Assembly (NCBI GenBank): GCA_016197205.1
Contig: JACPWG010000035.1
Span: 1 to 64,000 of the forward strand
Direction: 5' to 3'
DNA: 64,000 nucleotides
Source of the DNA: Planctomycetota bacterium
GTDB lineage: Bacteria > Planctomycetota > MHYJ01 > WSZJ01 > JACPWG01
A model generated the notes under the pieces. The model did no database searches, was not told where the DNA came from, and saw nothing but the letters and a program-made list of their open reading frames with translations. Shown here one piece after another: positions 32,430-39,554 of this stretch (position 1 is the first letter of the stretch; each line of letters begins with the position of its first letter). A program made the translations under genes and the position numbers.

Positions 32430-33749
32430 TCAGGTCTCGGCCTCGATCACGATCCGAGGATCCACGGCGGTCACGCGACCCGCGATGCTCGCGTGGATGC
32501 GGGCGCCGAGGGCGTTCGCCGGGATCTCGGCGACGAGGTCCCCCGCGCGCACGCGATCGCCCGGGGCGACGACCGGCGTCGCCGGGGCGCCGAGGTGCAT
32601 CTGGCGCGGGATCGTCACGCGCCGCGGCCGGTAGTCCACCTCGCGGAGCGGCGCCTCGTGATCGTAAGGCTCGAGCAGCAGCCTCGCCAGCAGGCGCTTG
32701 AGCGGGATCCTCCGCTCCTCGTAGCCCTCGCGTACGCCGACCTGACCCTGGGCCGTCGGTCGCGCGCCGTTTCGCAGCATCTCCCGTTTGTGGGTGAGGA
32801 TCACCCGCCGCGGCGTCAGGTCCATCGGGCAGGCGAAGAGGTCGCAGATGCCGCACTCGCAGCAGTTCAGCTCGTCCACGCCGCGCGCGACGCTCCCGAA
32901 CGCGGCCCACGTCGAGGTCCGCATCACCAGGTGCGGCCTCAGTTCGTGTCCCAGCAGGTACCGCGGACAGTAGTCCGTGCAGGCCGAACACTGATGGCAC
33001 GTGCTCCCCGTGTTCTGAAGCATCCGGTGGATCGGCGATTCGTGCTTCACCACGACCGGGTTGTCCGGCGGCAGGAGCAGAATGCCGTTCGTCGTCTTGG
33101 TGACCGGCTCTTCCAGGTCCGCGCAGAAGCGACCCATCATGGGGCCGCCGTCGAGCACCGCGAAGCGCTCGGTCGTGGGCCCGCCCGCGAGCTGCACGGC
33201 CTCGCGGAAACTGGTGCCGATCGGGAGCCGCACGGTCATCGGGCTCCGGACGGTCCCGGTGATGGTCACGTACTTGTGCGTGACCGGGACGCCCTCCAGC
33301 GCGTAGGCGACGTTGATCAGCGTCTGGACGTTGTTGTTCACCACACCGACGTGGAGCGGCAGGCCGCCCTGCGGAATGACGCGCCCCGTCAGCTCGTACG
33401 TCAGCACGTGCTCGTCGCCGGCGGGATAGAAATCCTCCATTTCGGTCAGGCGGATCCCCGAGTCGCCGATCGCGAGGCGCAGGGCCTCGATGCCGTCCTT
33501 GTACTTCGCCTTGATGCCGACGATGCCCTGGGCGGCGCCGACGCCCTCCATGACCGCGCGCAGCCCTGCGATCACGCGGGCGGGCTCCTTCTTCACCACT
33601 TGGCGGTCGACGCGGAGGAGCGGCTCGCACTCGGAGCAGTTGGCCAGGTAGATCTCGGCCCGGGTCGAGAGCTTCGCGTGGGTCGGAAACCCGGCCCCGC
33701 CCGCGCCGACCACGCCCGCTTCCCGGATCTTTCGGGCGATCTCGGACAT
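32430..33749 (-). CDS. pduS: PduS-like RnfC-related flavo-iron-sulfur oxidoreductase
   Basis: The 439-residue product starts with a glycine-rich nucleotide region (GVVGAGGAGFPTHAKL) and the NCSECEPLL motif of the RnfC/Nqo1 SLBB family. It then has two ferredoxin-like clusters: C251, C254, C257, C261, and CCECGICDLFAC at 296-307. It ends in a barrel-like LGAPATPVVAPGDRVRAGD segment. PduS oxidises NADH and passes electrons to cobalamin enzymes or to the shell through PduT. The gene starts four bases after the preceding gene's stop. No cobalamin enzyme is encoded nearby, so the electron acceptor is unknown. Confidence 0.92.
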   Translation of the reverse strand: MSEIARKIREAGVVGAGGAGFPTHAKLSTRAEIYLANCSECEPLLRVDRQVVKKEPARVIAGLRAVMEGVGAAQGIVGIKAKYKDGIEALRLAIGDSGIRLTEMEDFYPAGDEHVLTYELTGRVIPQGGLPLHVGVVNNNVQTLINVAYALEGVPVTHKYVTITGTVRSPMTVRLPIGTSFREAVQLAGGPTTERFAVLDGGPMMGRFCADLEEPVTKTTNGILLLPPDNPVVVKHESPIHRMLQNTGSTCHQCSACTDYCPRYLLGHELRPHLVMRTSTWAAFGSVARGVDELNCCECGICDLFACPMDLTPRRVILTHKREMLRNGARPTAQGQVGVREGYEERRIPLKRLLARLLLEPYDHEAPLREVDYRPRRVTIPRQMHLGAPATPVVAPGDRVRAGDLVAEIPANALGARIHASIAGRVTAVDPRIVIEAET

Positions 33750-33753
33750 GGAC

Positions 33754-34539
33754 CTACTTTTTGACCAGCCCCGGGGGGAGCTCGAACTCCTCGTCCGGGA
33801 CGGGAGCAGTCTTGAAATCGCCGTACGAAAACGTGACGGTGGCGAGGTCGCCCGTCAGCCAGAGAACGGTCTGCGTCCCTTTGCGCGGGAACCCCGGCAG
33901 CGCGCGGAGGCGCGCGAGCACCGAGGGCGCGAAGGCCCGGGTCGCCTCGTACATCCCGACGAGGGAGGCAAACCCCTCGAGCGTCGGATCGAACCAGCCG
34001 TCGAAGAGCACCTGGGTGGACCAGGTGACCACCTTGTGTTTGCACTTGGCCCCGTCCACTTCCTGCTCTTCGGCCGGCTCCTGGACCTCCGTCGGGTCCT
34101 TCGGCGGAGCGACCTTCCCGAGATGCTCCTGGAGGCGGTACTTCCAGATCTCGAAGGCCTTCTTCCGGTGCTCGGGCAGCGTGGCGAGCTGCTGCTCCAG
34201 CGCCGGGAGCTTCGCGAGGGCCTGCGCGCCGAGGTTCTCGAACGACGCGTAGGTGGTCTCGTAGTAGGCCTTCTGCTCCGGGTAGATGTCCCACCACAAT
34301 TTCTTGTCGGGACGAAAAACAAACACCCGGTCCTTCGTGACGAACTTGACCTTTTCGCCCTTGATCCAGACGCGGTTCTCGGAGACGGACTTTTCCCGAG
34401 GAGCGCCGGTGAGGAGGTGGATGACCTCTTCGGTCGTCTTCTCGGTATAGGTCACGTCCGCCCAGCTCGTCGCGGCCAGGAGGAGAAGCATCGGGGTGAG
34501 CTCGCCCGCCCGCAGCAGGAGTCGCATCGGAAGTCCCAT
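33754..34539 (-). CDS. Exported protein of unknown function within the BMC operon
   Basis: The 261-residue product has a signal peptide (RLLLRAGELTPMLLLLAATSWA). The mature part is predicted beta-rich at first (VTYTEKTTEEVIHLLTG, KVKFVTKDRVFVFRPDKKLWWDI), then helical (LPALEQQLATLPEHRKKAFEI), and it ends VTFSYGDFKTAPVPDEEFELPP. The start of the mature region and its end loosely resemble DUF4412-like exported proteins. A secreted protein is odd between two BMC genes; pduS begins only four bases downstream, so it is co-translated. GAGGA lies just before the ATG at 34539. Confidence 0.6.
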   Translation of the reverse strand: MGLPMRLLLRAGELTPMLLLLAATSWADVTYTEKTTEEVIHLLTGAPREKSVSENRVWIKGEKVKFVTKDRVFVFRPDKKLWWDIYPEQKAYYETTYASFENLGAQALAKLPALEQQLATLPEHRKKAFEIWKYRLQEHLGKVAPPKDPTEVQEPAEEQEVDGAKCKHKVVTWSTQVLFDGWFDPTLEGFASLVGMYEATRAFAPSVLARLRALPGFPRKGTQTVLWLTGDLATVTFSYGDFKTAPVPDEEFELPPGLVKK

Positions 34540-34550
34540 GGTTCCTCGGC

Positions 34551-34592
34551 AATCGGCAATCAGCATTCGGAAATCAGCAATCGGAAATCCCC
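34551..34592. repeat. Short direct repeats AATCGGCAATC/AATCAGCAATC
   Basis: Three to four degenerate copies of an 8-12 base AT-richer word lie between the trimeric shell gene and the exported protein gene. This is typical small intergenic repeat sequence. Confidence 0.5.
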
Positions 34593-34596
34593 CCGC

Positions 34597-35235
34597 CTAC
34601 CCGCCGCCCTTGACCTGGTTGTCCCGTCCCTCGATGTTTTCGAGCGCCTTGTGGACGGCCTTGCGCGCCTCCTCGATGTGGGATTCGCTGCCCGAGAGCT
34701 GGAGGCGGCCGAAGGCGCCGTAGGGCTGGGCATGGATGAGCGTGATGGGGGAGGCCTTCTCCGCTTCGTTGGCCGCGATGCAGGCGTAGGCGGCCGGATG
34801 GACCTCGAGGACGTAGAGGGTCTGGCCGGCGACGAACATCGAGCCGTTCCGGTTATTGTTGATGAGCATCGCCTGGTAGTCGTCGATGTGCGTGATGATC
34901 TCGCTCGTCATGACCACCGGGCGCAGGCGGTCGGTCTCCTTGAGCTTCAGGTGCTCGAGGACGTGCCGCCCGGCCTCGAGGACCTCCGCCTGCGACTCGT
35001 GATGGATCTCGAGCACGCCGTAGGCGCGCTCGACGATCTGCACGGCGGGGCGGACCTGGGTCTTCTTGATGGCGATGTCGGTGACGCTGTTGATCGCGAT
35101 GCCGGGCGCCACCTCGATCCAGAGCGAGGCGTTGTTGGTGATGGGAAAGTAGCCCCGGCAGGTCGACGACATGAACGCCGTGAGCTGGGGCTGGAGGCTG
35201 TCGATGAAGGAAAAGCTCCTGAGGTCGATGGCCAT
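34597..35235 (-). CDS. Trimeric BMC shell protein (tandem BMC domain, second type)
   Basis: The 212-residue product opens LRSFSFIDSLQPQLTAFMSS, the start typical of single-layer or stacking trimeric shell proteins of the kind found in uncultivated and Haliangium-type compartments. Each half contains a BMC fold: VRPAVQIVERAYGVLEIHHE, then MFVAGQTLYVLEVHPAAYACIAANEAEKA, with GAFGRLQLSG near the end. It is not PduT-like and has no pore cysteine motif. The ATG follows GGAGGGAG. It lies downstream of the second hexamer gene and is probably part of the same transcript. Confidence 0.85.
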   Translation of the reverse strand: MAIDLRSFSFIDSLQPQLTAFMSSTCRGYFPITNNASLWIEVAPGIAINSVTDIAIKKTQVRPAVQIVERAYGVLEIHHESQAEVLEAGRHVLEHLKLKETDRLRPVVMTSEIITHIDDYQAMLINNNRNGSMFVAGQTLYVLEVHPAAYACIAANEAEKASPITLIHAQPYGAFGRLQLSGSESHIEEARKAVHKALENIEGRDNQVKGGG

Positions 35236-35436
35236 CCGATGGCTCCCTCCGAGTGGTTGCCGGGCCTACGGCCGACCCCTCCCCCCAAGGGGAAAGAGGC
35301 GGGGCGACGGGTGCCGCGGGCGCGGCACACGGATTCGACTTGGGCGGTCGGGTGGCGACCCATCGCTTGCGGGCTTCGGCGAGGCGCAGGACTGCGCGGG
35401 CCGGAGAGGCGCGAGGCGATGCGCCGCGACGCCGCG

Positions 35437-35748
35437 CTACGAGGTCTTTTCCGCCTCCTCGCGCGTCCAGCTCGGGCTCTTGGGCAGGATCTGCTCCACC
35501 TCGGAGTGCGGTCGCGGAATGACGTGTACCGAGACCAGCTCGCCGACGCGCTTCGCGGCGGAGGCGCCGGCGTCGACGGCGGCCTTGACCGCGCCGACCT
35601 CGCCGCGCACCATCACGGTCACGTACCCGCCGCCGATGACTTCCTTGCCGATCAGCGTCACTTTCGCGGCCTTCACCATCGCGTCGGCCGCTTCGATCGA
35701 GCCGACCAGACCCTTCGTCTCGATCAGCCCCAGGGCAATCCGGCTCAT
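35437..35748 (-). CDS. Hexameric BMC shell protein (BMC-H)
   Basis: The 103-residue product is a canonical single BMC domain: [26 protein letters not shown], then [21 protein letters not shown], ending [16 protein letters not shown]. It is of PduA/EutM type. It is very similar to the N-terminal 90 residues of the other hexamer in this operon (37393-37872), so the two arose by duplication. GGAGG precedes the ATG closely. The short charged tail has no extra domain. Confidence 0.95.
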   Translation of the reverse strand: MSRIALGLIETKGLVGSIEAADAMVKAAKVTLIGKEVIGGGYVTVMVRGEVGAVKAAVDAGASAAKRVGELVSVHVIPRPHSEVEQILPKSPSWTREEAEKTS

Positions 35749-35818
35749 GTTCCCTCCAAGTCAAGATCCGCGGGACAGCCAGCGTCAGCTTCGACTGGTT
35801 TCGGACGGCCCGGCTGGG

Positions 35819-37294
35819 CTACGTCCCTCCGAGAATGGCCAGCAGCTCCTCTCTCGATACCGGAGACGAGCCCCCCGCGCCCGCCGGGGCCCCGAGAGCG
35901 ACCGGTCCGGGCGCCGAGGGGAGCGAGGCCATGAATTTCGCGGCGAACGGGTCGTTCTTGTCGAACGCCACCCGCTTGATGTTGAGCAGGTTGAGCGGGG
36001 AGATGTTGTCGGAGGTGATGTTCCCTCCGGCCGTGCCGCAGCCGAGCGTCATCGAGGGGATCAGGTTCGTCGTGTACCCGACGGCCCCTTGCGTCGCGGG
36101 CGTGTTCACGAGGAAGCGGTAGGCGGGCTTCTTCAGCGCGAACTCCAGGACCACCTTTTCGTCGCGCGAGTGCACGACGCAGGAGTGGCCCATGCCGCCG
36201 AAGTGCAGGATTTCCATGCAGCGCTTGCAGGCGGCGTGCCAGTCCGTCTCCGTGTAGAAGCCGATCACCGGCTCAAGCTTCTCCATCGACAGCGGCTCCT
36301 GCGCGCCGACGGCCTTCAGCTCGACGATGAGGAGCCGCGTGCCCGGCGCCACCGCGAACCCGCATTTCTTGGCGATCGCTTCCGGCGAGAGGCCGACGGT
36401 TTCGGGGCTCATGAGGTCCCCCTTGACGACCGTCGCCTCGAGTTTCTTTTTTTCTTCGGGGGAGGCGAAGTGCGCCCCGGCGGCCTTGAAGGCCGCGATG
36501 ACGGCGTCCCGGATCGGGGCCTCGACGATGACGGATTGCTCGGAGGCGCAGACCGTGCCCCAGTCGAAACTCTGGCTCTCGATGATGCACTTCACCGCGC
36601 GCGGGATGTCGGCGCTCTTCTCGATGAAGGCGGGGACGTTGCCGGGGCCGACGCCGTACGCGGGCTTGCCGGAGCTGTAGGCCGCCTTCACGAGGCCGCT
36701 CCCGCCCGTGGCGAGGATGACCGACGTGTCGTCGTGGCGCATCAACTCTTGCGTCCCCTCCATGGTGCAGACGGTCATCGACGCGCAGATCCCCTCCGGG
36801 GCGCCGGCCTTCACGGCGGCGCGGTGCACCGTCTCCACGGCGGCGGACGTGCAGCGCACGGCCCGCGGGTGCGGGGAGATCACGATGCCGTTGCGCGACT
36901 TGACCGCCACGATGCACTTGAAGAGCGCGGTCGAAGTCGGGTTGGTCGTCGGCACGATGGCGGCGATAACGCCCATCGGCTCCGCGATCTCCAGCAGCCG
37001 CTTCGTCTCGTCCTTCGAGATGATCCCGACCGTGCGCATCGGCCGGATGGCGTCCCAGAGGAGCCGCGTGCACAGCTCGTTCTTCTGCCGCTTGCCGTCG
37101 ACCGTCCCCATCTGGGTCTCTTCGACGGCCATCCGGGCCAGCTCCTCGGCCTTCGCGTAGCCCGCCTCGCACATGGCCTGGACGACGCGGTCGACCTCCT
37201 CCTGCGAGAATTCGGCGAGCGCCTGCTGCGCCTTCTTCGCGCGGGCGAGGAGGTCGCGTGCCTGCTGGATCGAAGCGAGGTCGGTGTCGGCCAT
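35819..37294 (-). CDS. Acylating aldehyde dehydrogenase (PduP/EutE type) with C-terminal targeting-like tail
   Basis: The 491-residue enzyme converts an aldehyde, NAD+ and CoA to an acyl-CoA, the core step of catabolic microcompartments. Signatures are IVPTTNPTSTALFK, GGSGLVKAAYSSGKPA, VGPGNVPAFI and the catalytic cysteine C249 in DWGTVCASEQ. The last 18 residues (SSPVSREELLAILGGT), set off by a Pro/Gly/Ala linker, form a short amphipathic helix like known encapsulation peptides. It lies between the two hexamer genes. No phosphotransacylase or alcohol dehydrogenase gene accompanies it here. The substrate cannot be told from sequence alone. Confidence 0.93.
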   Translation of the reverse strand: MADTDLASIQQARDLLARAKKAQQALAEFSQEEVDRVVQAMCEAGYAKAEELARMAVEETQMGTVDGKRQKNELCTRLLWDAIRPMRTVGIISKDETKRLLEIAEPMGVIAAIVPTTNPTSTALFKCIVAVKSRNGIVISPHPRAVRCTSAAVETVHRAAVKAGAPEGICASMTVCTMEGTQELMRHDDTSVILATGGSGLVKAAYSSGKPAYGVGPGNVPAFIEKSADIPRAVKCIIESQSFDWGTVCASEQSVIVEAPIRDAVIAAFKAAGAHFASPEEKKKLEATVVKGDLMSPETVGLSPEAIAKKCGFAVAPGTRLLIVELKAVGAQEPLSMEKLEPVIGFYTETDWHAACKRCMEILHFGGMGHSCVVHSRDEKVVLEFALKKPAYRFLVNTPATQGAVGYTTNLIPSMTLGCGTAGGNITSDNISPLNLLNIKRVAFDKNDPFAAKFMASLPSAPGPVALGAPAGAGGSSPVSREELLAILGGT

Positions 37295-37392
37295 GAAGGC
37301 GCGTCAACTCCGTTGCGGCGGGCGAGGGCGGGACCGAAGGGCGCGCGGCGGCGCGAGTGCGAGGCGCAAGGCCCGGGGCGCAAGCGCCCGGA

Positions 37393-37872
37393 CTACTTCA
37401 TCCCGAAGGCCTTCTTGATCTCGCGCACGAGCGTCTCCTTGTTCGCCGTCGAGATCTCGCGGCCGGAGAGGCCGATGTTGCCGATTTCGCGGGCGAGCTT
37501 GCGCAGGTCGTCGACCTTCATCGCGTCGAGATTCTTAATCGTCTCGGGGGAGATCCGCTCGGCGCCGCGTTGCCACGGCGGGATCCAGACCAGGTCGAGC
37601 GTCGGCAGGATGCGCTCCACCTCGTCGGCCGGGCGGGGGATCACGTGGACCGCGAGCAGCTCGCCGACGCGCTTCGCGGCGGCCGCGCCCGCGTCGACCG
37701 CGGCCTTGACCGCGCCGACCTCGCCGCGGACCATGACCGTCGAATAGCCGTGATCGATGTGCTCCTTGCCGATCAGGATCACCTTCGCGGCCTTCACCAT
37801 CGCGTCCGCCGCCTCGATCGACCCGACCAGTCCGCGGGTCTCGATCATCCCCAGCGCGATCCGCTCGTCCAT
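37393..37872 (-). CDS. Hexameric BMC shell protein with C-terminal SAP/Rho-N-like domain
   Basis: The 159-residue product has a standard BMC-H domain at 1-90 ([52 protein letters not shown]). A linker WIPPWQRG and a helical tail at 107-159 follow: [41 protein letters not shown]. The tail has the helix-turn-helix pattern of SAP or Rho N-terminal domains, which often bind nucleic acid or act as small interaction modules. It is the first gene of the BMC operon and is preceded by GGAGG. The tail may recruit cargo; this is inference. Confidence 0.88.
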   Translation of the reverse strand: MDERIALGMIETRGLVGSIEAADAMVKAAKVILIGKEHIDHGYSTVMVRGEVGAVKAAVDAGAAAAKRVGELLAVHVIPRPADEVERILPTLDLVWIPPWQRGAERISPETIKNLDAMKVDDLRKLAREIGNIGLSGREISTANKETLVREIKKAFGMK

Positions 37873-38003
37873 GCCGGCCTCCGCAATCCTTCGATCCGAC
37901 CGTACAGGTCAGGGGAAGACTTCGCCGCCCCGCGCGCCGCGGTCCCCGCCGCATCGGTGCGACGGGAGCATCATGGCTCGTGGACGGACCTGGAAGAACG
38001 CGC

Positions 38004-38031
38004 ATTCTACTGGCCCCGTAACCATTTGCAA
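38004..38031 (-). promoter_or_regulatory. Promoter of the BMC operon
   Basis: On the minus strand, TTGCAA (38031-38026) and TAGAAT (38009-38004) are separated by 16 bases. The predicted leader to the first shell gene at 37872 is about 125 bases. The region lies between the BMC operon and the divergent glycosyltransferase gene. Confidence 0.6.
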
Positions 38032-38194
38032 GCCCTTTTTGCGGAGGCGTGGTTGAGGACGGTCGCGCGCGCGTCGGCACTATTTGTTGTCGTGTACGGA
38101 GGCGGGCGGGTATGTTGGGGTGCGCGTGACCAACACCGAGTCCCGCGATTGCCGGAGCGGTCGCACCTCGCGGGTCCATGGAGAAGCCGACGCC

Positions 38195-39346
38195 GTGAGC
38201 GAGAAACGAGTCCGGGTCCTCTTCGCGATCACCGAACTGGACGTCGGCGGGGCGGAAAAGGCCCTGTTCGAAATCGCGACGAGGCTGGACCCGTCTCGTT
38301 TCCTTCCCCAGGTCGTGCCGCTTGTCGGGGACGGCGAGGTGGGTCGCTGGCTCGAGGCGCGCGGCGTGCCCGTGACTCCGCTGCGCATGCGCGGCAAAGC
38401 GGACGTCGGCGCGCTCCTCCGGCTCGCCCGCCTCCTGCGCAACCTGCGCATCGACCTGCTCCAGACGTTCCTCTTTCATGCGAATCTGCTCGGGCGCGTC
38501 GCCGCGCGGCTCGCCGGCACGCCGGCGGTGGTCTCGGCGGTGCGCGTCGCGGAGGGGGAGCGGCGCTTCCATCTCGCGCTGGACCGGTGGACCTGCGGCT
38601 GGGTGGACGCCGTGACGGCGAATGCCGAGGAGTTGTCGCGCTTTTGCAGGGACGAGGCGCGCCTCCCCGCGCCAAAGGTCCGAACGATCCCGAACGGGGT
38701 GGACTTCGAAAAGTACCTGCGTCCCGCCCTGCCCGCGACGCCGTTGCCGATCCGGCCCGGGGACCGCGTCCTCGTCGCCGTCGGTCGTCTCAGCCGGCAA
38801 AAGGGGTTGGTCCACCTGCTCGCGGCGATGGATAGGGTAATCACCGTAGAGCCGGCGGCGCGGCTGCTGCTGGTCGGCAAGGGGGAGGAGGAGCAGCATT
38901 TGCGCGCGGCCGTGCCCGAGCGGGCGCGCGGCCGGGTCGAGTTTCTGGGGTGGCGGCCGGACGTCCCCGCGATCCTGCAAGCGGCGGAGGCGCTCGTCCT
39001 GCCGTCGCTGTGGGAAGGGATGCCGAACGTGGTGCTGGAGGCCATGGCCGCCGCGAGGCCGGTCGTCGCGAGCGCGGTCGGCGGCGCCGTCGATCTGGTC
39101 CGGGACGGCGAGACCGGCCTCCTCGTCCCGCCCGCGGATCCGGCGTCGCTTGGAGATGCGATCCTGCGGCTCCTCGCCGAACCGGCGCGCGCACGCGCGA
39201 TGGGGGTGGCCGGTCGCGAACGGGCGCGGCGGGAGTATTCCTGGGACCGGACCGCGGCGGCGTACCAAGCATTGTACGAAGAGGTCCTCGCGAAGAAGCA
39301 CGGTTCGACGGAAGCTCGGCTTGCAAGGGCAAACGTCCGGAGGTAG
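38195..39346 (+). CDS. Glycosyltransferase family 4 protein
   Basis: The 383-residue product is a GT-B enzyme of the GT4 family. The N-terminal domain starts VRVLFAITELDVGGAEKAL. The C-terminal domain has TIPNGVDFEKY, VAVGRLSRQKGLVHLLAAM, LLLVGKGEEE, FLGWRPDVPAIL, VLPSLWEGMPNVVLEAMAAARPVVAS and GETGLLVPPADP, including the E(x7)E donor-binding motif. It probably transfers a sugar from a nucleotide-sugar to a lipid or polysaccharide acceptor. The GTG is preceded by GGAGAAG at nine bases. It is divergent from the BMC operon, and no other sugar genes are near. Confidence 0.9.
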   Translation: MSEKRVRVLFAITELDVGGAEKALFEIATRLDPSRFLPQVVPLVGDGEVGRWLEARGVPVTPLRMRGKADVGALLRLARLLRNLRIDLLQTFLFHANLLGRVAARLAGTPAVVSAVRVAEGERRFHLALDRWTCGWVDAVTANAEELSRFCRDEARLPAPKVRTIPNGVDFEKYLRPALPATPLPIRPGDRVLVAVGRLSRQKGLVHLLAAMDRVITVEPAARLLLVGKGEEEQHLRAAVPERARGRVEFLGWRPDVPAILQAAEALVLPSLWEGMPNVVLEAMAAARPVVASAVGGAVDLVRDGETGLLVPPADPASLGDAILRLLAEPARARAMGVAGRERARREYSWDRTAAAYQALYEEVLAKKHGSTEARLARANVRR

Positions 39347-39395
39347 ACTTAACGGTCGCCTCGGGTGGCGCGCCCCGATGTCCCGCTTGTCCCAA

Positions 39396-39540
39396 GCGCC
39401 CGCGCAAAAATAACTGCGCAGATTCGGACCTCGAGGCTCCTGGGGGCGCGGCCCGCTGGGCCGCGCTGCGCGGGCCGGAGGCCCGCGCCCCCAGGCATCG
39501 GTCGATCCACGAAAATGTGAAGTAATTCTTGCGCGGGCGC
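39396..39540. mobile_element. MITE-like element family A, copy 2
   Basis: This is a 145-base copy in the opposite orientation to copy 1. It lies directly between the glycosyltransferase gene and the FHA gene, ending 14 bases before the latter's start codon, and probably supplies the sequence upstream of its ribosome site. Both copies are flanked by TTG on one side and TTGG on the other when aligned. Confidence 0.88.
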
Positions 39541-39554
39541 CAAGAGGCGAGATC

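Noticed and set aside
37873..38060. Sigma-54 promoter for the BMC operon, because an NtrC-like regulator is encoded nearby
   Set aside because: The TTGCA word lacks a GG at the proper distance upstream; a sigma-70-like TTGCAA-16-TAGAAT fits better.
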